DNA from: Dehalococcoidia bacterium UBA1328 | GTDB lineage: Bacteria; Chloroflexota; Dehalococcoidia; Lucifugimonadales; Lucifugimonadaceae | NCBI GenBank assembly: GCA_002306815.1 | Contig: DBTA01000062.1 | Span: forward strand, 1 to 18,010 | DNA length: 18,010 nucleotides | Direction of reading: 5' to 3' | Shown here: positions 8,570 through 15,308 of the stretch, piece after piece | Position numbering within the stretch: position 1 is the first letter of the stretch | How the letters are laid out: each line of letters starts with the position of its first letter | The notes under the pieces: model-generated | Told to the model about the DNA's origin: nothing | Databases searched by the model: none | The model's input: only the letters and a program-made list of their open reading frames with translations | Position numbers and translations under genes: made by a program

Positions 8570-9721
8570 ATGGGCTTAGATGAATTTCTCAACAAACTGC
8601 CAGAAGATGACGACGCTCCTATTAACTACGCCTCGCTCCCCGAGCTTTCGCGACTGACAACTCCGGAAGCGGAGGAGTTTGGCGAGTTGTGGCTGGAGTG
8701 GACTTCGGCTCGGGTTCTCGAAATCGTCCAGCGGATGGCTGAGCTCTGTGAAGAGCAATCGGACGTTGAGTTCGAGGTTATCTACAAACAAGGTATAAAA
8801 CATCCGAACTCTGATGTGCGCGTTGCTTCGCTTAAAGGGTTAGAGGAAACCGATGATCGAGCGCTGGTTCGACCGCTGATCGAAATGATGAAGTCCGATC
8901 CTGAAATCGAGGTTCGTGCCGCCGCAGGAATTCCTCTGACGTATCTCGCATCGATGGCCGAGATGGGCAAGTTGACCGAACGGTACAAGAAGATTCTTTT
9001 CGACTCTTTGTATTCAGTGCTTGAAGACGAACGCGAAGTGTTGGATGTGAAGTTAAAGGCCCTTGAGGCTGTTTCGGTATTCGGTGGTGATCGGTTGGTC
9101 CCATATGTCGACGCTGCTCTTGCTTCGAACGATGCCACAGCGCGGCAAAGCGCACTATTCGCTATGGGTCGGACTTCCGATCCGAAATGGGTCGACAAAG
9201 TAGCTGCTGATCTCGAACACGACCTGGTATCGGTTCGGTACGAGGCTACGATGGCCATGGGTGAACTAGGGGATGAGCAACACCTTAAGGCGTTGGAAGC
9301 TCCTATGGATGACGCCGATCTCACGGTTCAGTTGGCTGCAATTTCCGCGGTTGAACGTATTGGTGGCGAAATTGCCAAGCGAATGCTTGAGTTGAAACTC
9401 GCGAGCCCGGAGCCGCGCGTGGTTGATCTCGTTCAACAGGCACTTCAGATGATGAAGGATGAAGAGGATCTCGACGAGGTTGTGACGCCTGAAATGGCGC
9501 GATCAATGTTCGGTGCGAGCGATACGTTACCGGGTATCGACACTGAGGGATATGAGCCCGCCGAAATCGAAGGATGGGCAAACTTGCCGGATCCAAGCCA
9601 GGTAGACGATTTCGGAACTGGTGTGACCGAGGAGGCGGAAGAACTGGGGCTGGATCGAGGTGATCCGTTCGATATTGATCTGCCGCCAGAGGATCCCTGG
9701 GACCACGAAGAGAATTTTTAG
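8570..9721 (+). CDS. HEAT-repeat (PBS-lyase-type) protein with acidic C-terminus
   Basis: A 383-residue soluble protein without signal peptide or membrane segment. Residues from about 60 to 300 are a run of roughly 30-residue paired helices of the HEAT or PBS-lyase kind, recognisable from recurring patterns such as HPNSDVRVASLKGLEE, SDPEIEVRAAAGIPL, SNDATARQSALFAMG and HDLVSVRYEATMAMGELGD. Such arrays bind other proteins. The last 75 or so residues are very acidic and probably disordered, ending in DPWDHEENF. No catalytic motif is visible. The ATG at 8570 has no ribosome site but has a -10-like hexamer six bases upstream. The gene follows tldD and tldE closely on the same strand, so a role as their adaptor or substrate chaperone is possible, but that is inference from position only. 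Confidence 0.8.
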   Translation: MGLDEFLNKLPEDDDAPINYASLPELSRLTTPEAEEFGELWLEWTSARVLEIVQRMAELCEEQSDVEFEVIYKQGIKHPNSDVRVASLKGLEETDDRALVRPLIEMMKSDPEIEVRAAAGIPLTYLASMAEMGKLTERYKKILFDSLYSVLEDEREVLDVKLKALEAVSVFGGDRLVPYVDAALASNDATARQSALFAMGRTSDPKWVDKVAADLEHDLVSVRYEATMAMGELGDEQHLKALEAPMDDADLTVQLAAISAVERIGGEIAKRMLELKLASPEPRVVDLVQQALQMMKDEEDLDEVVTPEMARSMFGASDTLPGIDTEGYEPAEIEGWANLPDPSQVDDFGTGVTEEAEELGLDRGDPFDIDLPPEDPWDHEENF

Positions 9722-9789
9722 GATCTCGATTGTTGGGTAGGTAGTTGGGTTAGCGATTTTCTGAACCAAGTTCAGGTTGGTGTTGGTTT

Positions 9790-9829
9790 GACCCACACCA
9801 TAGCCCCCTCCCTGTAAGGAGAGGGGATG
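9790..9829. repeat. Repeat-like element, copy B, with hairpin, in convergent gap
   Basis: GACCCAC (9790-9796) is followed by CCCCTCCCT (9805-9813) and AGGAGAGGGG (9817-9826), then ATG. The two arms form a nine-base-pair stem with one bulged A (9820) and a three-base loop (9814-9816). It lies between the convergent ends of the HEAT-repeat gene and the ROK kinase gene, and its parts and order match copy A at 2873-2909. A transcription-ending or REP-like role is plausible; no T-run follows. Confidence 0.5.
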
Positions 9830-9833
9830 AGCG

Positions 9834-10808
9834 CTAAAGGCGGCGGGCTTGTCGGAAAGCCAGTTGGGCTGCGCCTAGGAGGCTGACATCGTCGCCAAGA
9901 CGGGTTGCGGTCAGCGGGATTGTTCCACCGTATCCGGGTAACGACCGTTCAATTACCGTTTTCTGGAGCTTTTGCCAGTGACGTTGGAGTCCTTGAACTA
10001 CCCCTCCGCCGATCACGACGGCTTCCGGGTTGAAAACGTTCATCAGTGCTCCGAGTCCGATACTCACATTTTCGATTGTGAGATCGACCACATCTTGTGC
10101 GAGCTGGTCTCCTTCATCTGCTGCATCGAAGACCATTCTTGAAGTGATTTTCTCTTGATCTCCTTCGGCGAGTTCGGCTAGAGCTCCGGAGCCGGTCCAG
10201 CGATCACGAGCGATTCGAGCGATTGCGGGTCCTGAAGCGTTGCCTTCGAAACATCCATCACAACCAACGTTGCAGCGGTATGCTCCGGTTCGTACTGATA
10301 GGTGCCCGACTTCTCCTGCCCCTCCAGACGCTCCGGTCACCATTTCACTGTTGGCAATGATGCCTCCGCCAACACCCGTGCTAATTGTGACGTAAATGAG
10401 ATTTTGTGCGCCAACGTGGTCGCCAAACCGAGTTTCAGCAAGAGCCGCAAGGGTGGCGTCGTGACCTACCCAGACATTCATGTTGGTGGAAGCAGAAAGA
10501 CGCGGCTTCATCGTCTTGTCATGCCATCCGGGCAAGTTGGGAGGGTGGTTGTAAGTTCCGGTTGCGGGTCGAATCGGCCCTGCGGTGGAGACGCCAACAC
10601 CGACGATGTTCGCCCCTACTGGTGCTGTGGCTTTTGCCGCTTGAAGAAGCTTTGCCAGACGGTCGCTTGTGTCGTCGATCCCACGTTCTGGCTCGGTATT
10701 GATCGAACCGCGACCAGTTATCCTGCCTTCGAAATCTACGAGTGCCGCTCGAATATTGGTCCCACCAATGTCGGCGGCGAGTGCGAATTGGATGTTTGAT
10801 GAAGTCAC
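9834..10808 (-). CDS. ROK-family sugar kinase (glucokinase-like)
   Basis: A 324-residue ROK protein that probably phosphorylates a hexose or amino sugar with ATP. The N-terminal phosphate-binding DIGGTNIRAALVD starts at residue 13; the catalytic aspartate is D117 in VGHDATL (the usual preceding Asn is His here); STGVGGGI is at 143-150 and GEVGHLSV with the zinc-binding histidine region at 165-172. The zinc cysteine cluster reads CNVGCDGC (179-186), while the family form is CxCGxxGC, so one cysteine has moved. There is no N-terminal helix-turn-helix, so it is a kinase and not a ROK repressor. The GTG start at 10808 gives the proper N-terminus; an extended -10-like TGCTACCAT ends seven bases before it. 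It is divergent from the winged-helix-like gene. Exact sugar is unknown. Confidence 0.88.
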   Translation of the reverse strand: MTSSNIQFALAADIGGTNIRAALVDFEGRITGRGSINTEPERGIDDTSDRLAKLLQAAKATAPVGANIVGVGVSTAGPIRPATGTYNHPPNLPGWHDKTMKPRLSASTNMNVWVGHDATLAALAETRFGDHVGAQNLIYVTISTGVGGGIIANSEMVTGASGGAGEVGHLSVRTGAYRCNVGCDGCFEGNASGPAIARIARDRWTGSGALAELAEGDQEKITSRMVFDAADEGDQLAQDVVDLTIENVSIGLGALMNVFNPEAVVIGGGVVQGLQRHWQKLQKTVIERSLPGYGGTIPLTATRLGDDVSLLGAAQLAFRQARRL

Positions 10809-10815
10809 ATTCGAG

Positions 10816-10824
10816 ATGGTAGCA
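10816..10824 (-). promoter_or_regulatory. Extended -10-like element before the ROK kinase gene
   Basis: On the minus strand, TGCTACCAT has the TGn extension and a TAnnnT hexamer, ending seven bases before the GTG start at 10808. The best -35 at 17 bases (ACAACA) matches only three of six positions, which an extended -10 could tolerate. It would yield a message with almost no leader. Confidence 0.35.
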
Positions 10825-10872
10825 GTCGTTGATCCGCTTGTTGTAGCTCGAGAATACGTTCATCATGGATAT

Positions 10873-11466
10873 ATGGCTGATCTAGTCCACAACATAGACC
10901 TATCGAATGTTCCTCATCGCCCGGGGCAATCTCCTGATCTTGAGGCAAAGCGGGTGCGTGCCTGGGAGCGGCTCTCTGACGAGGAAAAAGCGTGGGTGCT
11001 GGAAGCGTGGGAGTTAACGGCAATGATCCCCACTGCTCCGGCTTTCAGAGAGATTCGGAGCGCAGGCGACCGAGTGCTCTACGTACTTGTTGGAACGGAA
11101 GAGAGCCTCACGCCAAACGAGGTTTGCTACCTGATGATTGCCCGGTGGTTCAGGAATGTTGATCCGGCGACGGCACGGGCGAAGATGGCGCAGCTGGTTA
11201 GCCAGGGACTGGCTCGCTACACTGGAGTTGGGCGAACTATTGCCACTGAACCCGGTTTGGAGCGACTCGAAAAGATGGCTCAGCAGGGCCAACGTCGGGG
11301 AGTCAGCGACGAGGGTCGCCGCAGCGATCATCGGACTTCTACTTCAATGACGAGGGCCGTTGATCGTGGAGAATCGAGCAAATCACGGTTCGGTGATCGC
11401 TCTGCACCACAAGGTCGATTCAGGAAAGAGATTCTGGACGACGAGCGTCCGCAACGACGTCCCTAA
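10873..11466 (+). CDS. Small protein with winged-helix-like core and basic tail, function unknown
   Basis: I do not recognise a named family. From the ATG at 10873 it is 197 residues. Residues about 64-138 have the helix-helix-helix-wing pattern of a winged helix-turn-helix: RVLYVLVGTEESLTPNEVC, then DPATARAKMAQLVSQGL as the likely recognition region, a short strand pair (ARYTGVGRTIATE) and a closing helix. The last 60 residues are rich in Arg, Ser, Asp and Gln, without hydrophobic core, and probably disordered. No signal peptide or membrane segment. The frame is open back into the ROK gene; ATG at 10816 would give 216 residues but would overlie the kinase promoter candidate, so 10873 is preferred without strong proof. 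It is divergent from the ROK gene, a common position for a local regulator, but sugar-responsive regulation is inference. Confidence 0.6.
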   Translation: MADLVHNIDLSNVPHRPGQSPDLEAKRVRAWERLSDEEKAWVLEAWELTAMIPTAPAFREIRSAGDRVLYVLVGTEESLTPNEVCYLMIARWFRNVDPATARAKMAQLVSQGLARYTGVGRTIATEPGLERLEKMAQQGQRRGVSDEGRRSDHRTSTSMTRAVDRGESSKSRFGDRSAPQGRFRKEILDDERPQRRP

Positions 11467-11505
11467 GGCAATGACCGGTCGAGACGCCGTTAGATTTATC
11501 CCCTA

Positions 11506-12267
11506 CTACTCGCGATAGTCTTCACCGTTGTCCTGTGGGGCGTAACCGATTGTATTCTTAGCGTGATCGGTGTCCCAGAATCTCCAAGTATTGTCGGAAA
11601 CTCCGTAGAAAATTTCGAATCCGAGCGGCTGTGTGAGGCATTGAGTTACGAGCTGAGCTAGATCGCGGTGACTGAGCCATGTTGCCAGAGTTCTAACTGA
11701 ACCTTTCGGGCTGTTTTGGGCGTTGACCGTTCCGATTCGCAGGCACGCAACTTCCAGGCCGAAGTGCTCGTGGTAGTAGCGTCCGGTGGCCTCTCCAAAA
11801 GCTTTGCTTACACCGTAGTCGGAGTCGGGTCGAATAGCAGCTGTGTGGTCGACCATAGCGTAACCGCCCGGGTCGAGTCCTTCGTAGTCTCCGACACGGA
11901 TTCGACTGTACGGCTCGTCCATTTCGAAGTTTCCAACTGCGTGGTTTGAGCTGGCGAAAATGACTCGCTTTACCCTATGCTGGCGTGCGGCTTCGTACAC
12001 ATTATGGGTCGCAGAAATATTGTTTTTCAGGACATCAGGCCAGGGAGTTTCGACCGGCGCGTTGGCTGCAAGATGAACCACCGCATCGACGCCATCGAAC
12101 GCTTTCGACATTGCTTCATAGTCCGAACCGTCCGCAATAGTTGTCGGAACATCTGGAGCGTTGTCTGATTCACGGGCGTCGAGGCCGAAGATGTCGAACT
12201 GGTCGGTCAGCGCGTTTACTAGCATCGAACCGATGAGTCCTGAGGAGCCGGTAATTAGTACTTTCAA
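11506..12267 (-). CDS. NAD-dependent epimerase/dehydratase-family SDR, uronate-dehydrogenase-like
   Basis: A 253-residue extended short-chain dehydrogenase/reductase. The N-terminal Rossmann motif GSSGLIG is at 7-13, the SSNHAVG segment at 106-112 and the catalytic Tyr-Lys pair at Y151 and K155 (YGVSK). The combination of SSNHxVG, RPDSxYGVSKAFGE and the later TLATWLSHRDLAQLV block closely resembles uronate dehydrogenases, which oxidise hexuronic acids to lactones of aldaric acids; related sugar epimerases are the alternative. The start is TTG at 12267: AGAGGA about eight bases upstream is the best ribosome site in the window, and the frame gives the expected MKVLITG N-terminus. It is convergent with the winged-helix-like gene (39-base gap with no clear terminator) and divergent from the antiporter gene. 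Confidence 0.85.
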   Translation of the reverse strand: MKVLITGSSGLIGSMLVNALTDQFDIFGLDARESDNAPDVPTTIADGSDYEAMSKAFDGVDAVVHLAANAPVETPWPDVLKNNISATHNVYEAARQHRVKRVIFASSNHAVGNFEMDEPYSRIRVGDYEGLDPGGYAMVDHTAAIRPDSDYGVSKAFGEATGRYYHEHFGLEVACLRIGTVNAQNSPKGSVRTLATWLSHRDLAQLVTQCLTQPLGFEIFYGVSDNTWRFWDTDHAKNTIGYAPQDNGEDYRE

Positions 12268-12419
12268 TTTGATTTCCTCTGGCGAGTGGCGGGGTGAAAT
12301 TTTCGACTGAGGAATGATACTTGCCGGATGAGAGTTGGTGTTTAGATGGCAGTTGGGAGGGCACTGCTATATCGAAATCATGGGCTGGAAGCTCTCGAAT
12401 GGGGCGATGCCGTGAGAGT

Positions 12420-12455
12420 GGATTAGTTGGACGAAGCGGCGATATTTAACTAACC
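12420..12455. repeat. Inverted repeat in the gap between the SDR and antiporter genes
   Basis: GG(a)TTAGTT at 12420-12428 is the reverse complement of AACTAACC at 12448-12455 apart from one bulged A, with 19 bases between the arms. It lies in the 254-base divergent gap, about 65 bases before the antiporter start, where an operator or a leader hairpin could act. No other structure in this gap stood out. Confidence 0.3.
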
Positions 12456-12521
12456 ACAACTGATCTGAACATGTAGTTCGAATTGATGAAATCTGCCGGA
12501 GCGCTTTTTTAGTATGAGTTG

Positions 12522-14309
12522 GTGCACTCTGGAGATTTTGTAAGAGACTTTGCGTTGATCATGGTCGCGGCAGCCGCTTCCCTGGTTCTGTTCCGCTTGA
12601 TCCGCCAGCCTCCGATCCTCGGATACCTCCTTGCAGGAGTTCTTGTAGGTCCATTTGCCCTTCAAGGTCGATTCGTCTCCGACACCGAGACGGTTTCACT
12701 GGTTGCGGAGGTTGGTCTTGTCGCCTTGCTGTTTGCCATCGGAGTTGAGTTCGGATGGGAACGAATTCGCAAAGTTGGCTTCCGAGTTGTCGTAATTGGT
12801 GCCATAGAGATCACAGCGATGATCTCACTCGGATACTTTATCGGCAAGGCACTCGGTTGGACATCCACTACTTCGATTTATCTCGGCGCTGCTCTCGCGT
12901 TTTCAAGTTCAGCCGTGTTGGTTGGGATGTTGCGAACCAACAGGCAGTTGATGTCGTTGCGCGGTCAGCTTGTCGTTGGCATTTTGGTGGTTGAGGATTT
13001 TGTAGCCGTCGTGCTTCTCGCAGTGTTTGCCGGGTATGCAAGCCAGAACACCGGTGAAGCATTAATGGTTTGGCCTATGGTAATGAAGATGGCCGTATTT
13101 GCCATTGGCGCCCTTGTTTTCGGAACGTTGCTGGCGCCGCGTCTGATGGATTTGCTTGACCGATTGAAGTCACGCGAAACGCTATTGATCGGTAGCCTAG
13201 GATTGTGTTTTGGTGTCGGACTACTCGCACGAGAGATGGGATTATCGGCAGGTGCGGGAGCGTTCTTGATCGGGACTGTTCTTGGCGACACGAAGCACCG
13301 AGACCAGGTGACTAGGCTCATCACTCCCGTAAGAGATTTGTTTGCTGCGCTTTTCTTTGTCTCGATTGGCATGTTGGTGAATATGGCCGAAGTTCCAGAA
13401 TATTTTGCGACCGCACTGATCGTGACCGGCGTTTTAATTGCTGGAAAAGTTCTAGCTGCCACGGTTGGAACGTTCCTCACGGGGCATGACGGTGAGACGG
13501 CGCTTAAGGTCGGAACATCTATGCCGCAACCAGGTGAGTTTTCGCTGGCAATCGCTCGCTCGGGAAGTGAGCACGCAACTGTAGGTGCGCAGTTATACCC
13601 GGTGGTGACGATCAGCACACTGTTGTCGTCGTTCATTTACCCGCTCGTATTTGGTTCACACCAGAAAATTTCATTTTTTGCTGGGAAGATTCTGCCTAGC
13701 CGAATGAAACAAGAGGCTGCTGCAATGTCAGTCTCTATAGCGTCGGCACGTCGCGCCATGGCCCCTACACGACCAACTCCTTACAGTCTTGTGATCGGTG
13801 CCAGATCCGCAGCGGTGAGTTTCGGAATCATCGGCTTGTTGACTGTGGCGGGGGTGCTGATATCGAATGTGGCTACGGGTCTGGCGTCGGATCTTGGTGT
13901 TCCCGAAAACCTCGTTGCAGCCGCTGTGCTGGCGGCTGTTGTGACTCTTGTTGTACCAGCAGGGATCGTGCTGTGGCAGGTGCTCACAGAACTGGGGGTA
14001 GCGACCCTGCGAAGACTGCTCGTAAAATTTAGCCTGGCAGTTCGGCTGCAAATGGCTGACGTAATGATGACGGCGATTATCGGCTTGCTCATGATGGTTG
14101 CAGGTGCCTGGTTGGTGACCCAGCTCTTTCAAGTCATGCCGGTTGATGACCTGACTTCGCCCATTCCGGCACTAGTGATGGCTTTGAGCGTGGCGGCGAC
14201 CGCTACCCTAGCTATGAAGATACACTCGCAAATGGACAGGACATTCCGCAGGACGCTTCTCGGAGATAGTTCCTCTGATCATGACGGATCAGGAACCGAC
14301 GCTGATTAG
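12522..14309 (+). CDS. CPA2-family cation/proton antiporter (KefB/RosB-like) with extra C-terminal membrane segments
   Basis: An inner-membrane exchanger of 595 residues from the GTG at 12522 (596 from the adjacent TTG at 12519). Numbering below is from the TTG. Residues about 10-380 are the Na+/H+ exchanger domain: QPPILGYLLAGVLVGP at 30-45, the SSSAVLVG unwound region at 129-136, E159-D160 in VVEDFVAV where KefC has QD and electrogenic antiporters DD, GAGAFLIGTVLGDT at 245-258 and RDLFAALFFVSIGML at 272-286. After a hydrophilic linker (about 385-420) come four or so further hydrophobic segments (about 428-570) and a short acidic tail. There is no RCK/TrkA-N nucleotide-binding domain, which KefB and KefC carry in this position. 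TAGTAT ends six bases before the GTG, hinting at a leaderless message. Transported ion (K+ or Na+) is not determined. Confidence 0.85.
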   Translation: MHSGDFVRDFALIMVAAAASLVLFRLIRQPPILGYLLAGVLVGPFALQGRFVSDTETVSLVAEVGLVALLFAIGVEFGWERIRKVGFRVVVIGAIEITAMISLGYFIGKALGWTSTTSIYLGAALAFSSSAVLVGMLRTNRQLMSLRGQLVVGILVVEDFVAVVLLAVFAGYASQNTGEALMVWPMVMKMAVFAIGALVFGTLLAPRLMDLLDRLKSRETLLIGSLGLCFGVGLLAREMGLSAGAGAFLIGTVLGDTKHRDQVTRLITPVRDLFAALFFVSIGMLVNMAEVPEYFATALIVTGVLIAGKVLAATVGTFLTGHDGETALKVGTSMPQPGEFSLAIARSGSEHATVGAQLYPVVTISTLLSSFIYPLVFGSHQKISFFAGKILPSRMKQEAAAMSVSIASARRAMAPTRPTPYSLVIGARSAAVSFGIIGLLTVAGVLISNVATGLASDLGVPENLVAAAVLAAVVTLVVPAGIVLWQVLTELGVATLRRLLVKFSLAVRLQMADVMMTAIIGLLMMVAGAWLVTQLFQVMPVDDLTSPIPALVMALSVAATATLAMKIHSQMDRTFRRTLLGDSSSDHDGSGTDAD

Positions 14310-14321
14310 GCTGCCATCTCA

Positions 14322-14350
14322 CCCAATTATTTCATATCGCATGGATTGGG
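14322..14350. repeat. Inverted repeat downstream of the antiporter gene
   Basis: CCCAAT (14322-14327) and ATTGGG (14345-14350) are perfect reverse complements separated by 17 bases, 12 bases after the antiporter stop. There is no T-run after it, so it is a weak terminator candidate or an operator for the following gene. A TATACT hexamer at 14388-14393 could be a -10 box for the RraA-like gene, but no fitting -35 box was found. Confidence 0.25.
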
Positions 14351-14438
14351 CTTGCCAGATGACAGCAATTTGATCTTGTTTTCGGAATATACTTCCCATC
14401 TCAAATCGAATAATTAGCTCGCGAGCAAATCGGAAAAA

Positions 14439-15194
14439 ATGCCAACTCACGTATCTGACGAAATACTTGATCGCTTCCGGAAGGTGACTTCCGCTACGGC
14501 TTACAGTGCTGTGTGGCGTTTGGCTCCGCCTGATGGTCAGGAGTGGTTTGCTTCGGCCAATTACCAGTTGTGTTTGATGCGCGGTATCAAGGCGTTCACA
14601 CCGGGTAAGATTCTGGTGGGACGGGCGCAAACGTTACGCTACGTACCGGCGAGGCCTGATCTTCTGAAGGAGACTCGTAGAGGCGGTGACTCGGCTGAAT
14701 ACAGGGCGATGGCGAAATGTGGTCCCGACGATGTTCTGGTGGTCGAGGCGCACACGTTTGACGAATACTCGTGCACGATGGGTAACATGAAGACGCGTCA
14801 TCTTTGGCACAACAAAGCGCAAGGATTGATCACTGACGGTGCTATTCGTGATTTGAACATGATTTCCGAAGAGTATGACCTTGCGGTGTTTGCAAAGAAT
14901 CGATCACCGGCGGGGAACTTACCGTTTCTAGAATCGTTCGAAGAGGGCGGCTATATCAACGTTGGTGGCGTACTTGTAATGCCGGGTGACGTGATAGTTG
15001 CTGATGACGACGGTGTGGTTGTCGTTCCTTCAGATCGTGCCGAGGAAGTTATCGACTGGATCGAGGAACAAGAGGAAGCTGAAGAGTTTGTCATAGGTTT
15101 GATAGATTCAGAGCAGGTACCTCCTGGGACTTACTATCCGATTTCGGAGGAAACTAAGGATCGGTTCCGGGAGTGGAAGAAATCTCAGGATTGA
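14439..15194 (+). CDS. RraA-like / HMG-CHA aldolase-fold protein
   Basis: A 251-residue protein of the RraA-like superfamily, which includes class II 4-hydroxy-4-methyl-2-oxoglutarate aldolases, oxaloacetate decarboxylases and the RNase E regulator RraA, and is often mis-named as a menaquinone methyltransferase. The core GLITDGAIRD is at 129-138 and GDVIVADDDGVVVVP at 183-197, both typical. The aldolases share a D-x20-R-D metal and substrate motif; here R137-D138 are present but the position 21 residues before R137 is N116, so the first acid is missing. The ATG at 14439 follows GGAAAAA, a passable ribosome site. The C-terminal 50 residues are acidic and helical. Downstream lie PanE-like and Gfo/Idh/MocA-like oxidoreductases on the same strand, suggesting 2-oxo-acid or sugar-acid metabolism, but the substrate is not known. 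Confidence 0.82.
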   Translation: MPTHVSDEILDRFRKVTSATAYSAVWRLAPPDGQEWFASANYQLCLMRGIKAFTPGKILVGRAQTLRYVPARPDLLKETRRGGDSAEYRAMAKCGPDDVLVVEAHTFDEYSCTMGNMKTRHLWHNKAQGLITDGAIRDLNMISEEYDLAVFAKNRSPAGNLPFLESFEEGGYINVGGVLVMPGDVIVADDDGVVVVPSDRAEEVIDWIEEQEEAEEFVIGLIDSEQVPPGTYYPISEETKDRFREWKKSQD

Positions 15195-15212
15195 GCTCAG
15201 CTAACGGGTGAA

Positions 15213-15224
15213 CCAAATGTTTGG
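15213..15224. promoter_or_regulatory. Short palindrome CCAAA-TG-TTTGG upstream of the PanE-like gene
   Basis: CCAAA (15213-15217) and TTTGG (15220-15224) are perfect inverted arms with a two-base centre, 19 bases after the RraA-like stop. A further TTTG...CCAAA pair follows at about 15231-15240. It may be an operator half of the larger regulatory region that also contains the 15243-15259 palindrome. Confidence 0.3.
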
Positions 15225-15242
15225 CGAGTGTTTGTCCAAAAC

Positions 15243-15259
15243 CTGAATCCCTGATTCAG
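15243..15259. promoter_or_regulatory. Perfect 17-base palindrome, candidate operator upstream of the PanE-like gene
   Basis: CTGAATC (15243-15249) and GATTCAG (15253-15259) are exact reverse complements around CCT. No T-run follows, so it is not a terminator. It sits 128 bases before the PanE-like start and 44 bases upstream of a perfect TTGACA. The size and symmetry suit a dimeric regulator. Binding protein unknown. Confidence 0.4.
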
Positions 15260-15302
15260 TTAGGCGTTCTTGCGGACCTTACATTGCTCGACAAACTCTC
15301 TT

Positions 15303-15308
15303 TTGACA
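15303..15308 (+). promoter_or_regulatory. Perfect -35 box TTGACA before the PanE-like gene
   Basis: TTGACA matches the consensus exactly, but the best hexamers 16-18 bases downstream (GATTGA, ATTGAA, TTGAAA) are poor -10 boxes. If active, it would separate the PanE-like and Gfo/Idh/MocA-like genes from the RraA-like gene and would place the 15243-15259 palindrome in an upstream activator position. Confidence 0.25.

Noticed and set aside
8782..9324. 180-codon minus-strand open frame inside the HEAT-repeat gene
   Set aside because: Ser/Arg/Thr-rich translation without motif. The opposite strand has regular helical repeats, so this is a shadow.
10302..10799. 165-codon plus-strand open frame across the ROK kinase gene
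   Set aside because: Antisense to conserved ROK motifs, cysteine-rich and without recognisable domain.
10669..10872. Upstream extension of the winged-helix-like gene into the ROK gene
   Set aside because: The added residues are antisense to the conserved ROK N-terminus and would overlie its start and promoter candidate.
11467..11505. Possible terminator between the winged-helix-like and SDR genes
   Set aside because: Only a short ACCGGT palindrome is present, with no stem of useful length and no T-run.
12514..12543. Nine-codon frame beginning at an ATG just before the antiporter start (possible leader peptide)
   Set aside because: It has no ribosome site and no attenuator-like structure follows; the ATG partly overlaps a -10-like hexamer.
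12965..13636. 223-codon open frame on the minus strand inside the antiporter gene
   Set aside because: Its translation is low in hydrophobic core, rich in Thr/Ser/Pro/Asn and lacks any motif. The plus-strand antiporter reading is clearly the real gene, and this is its shadow.
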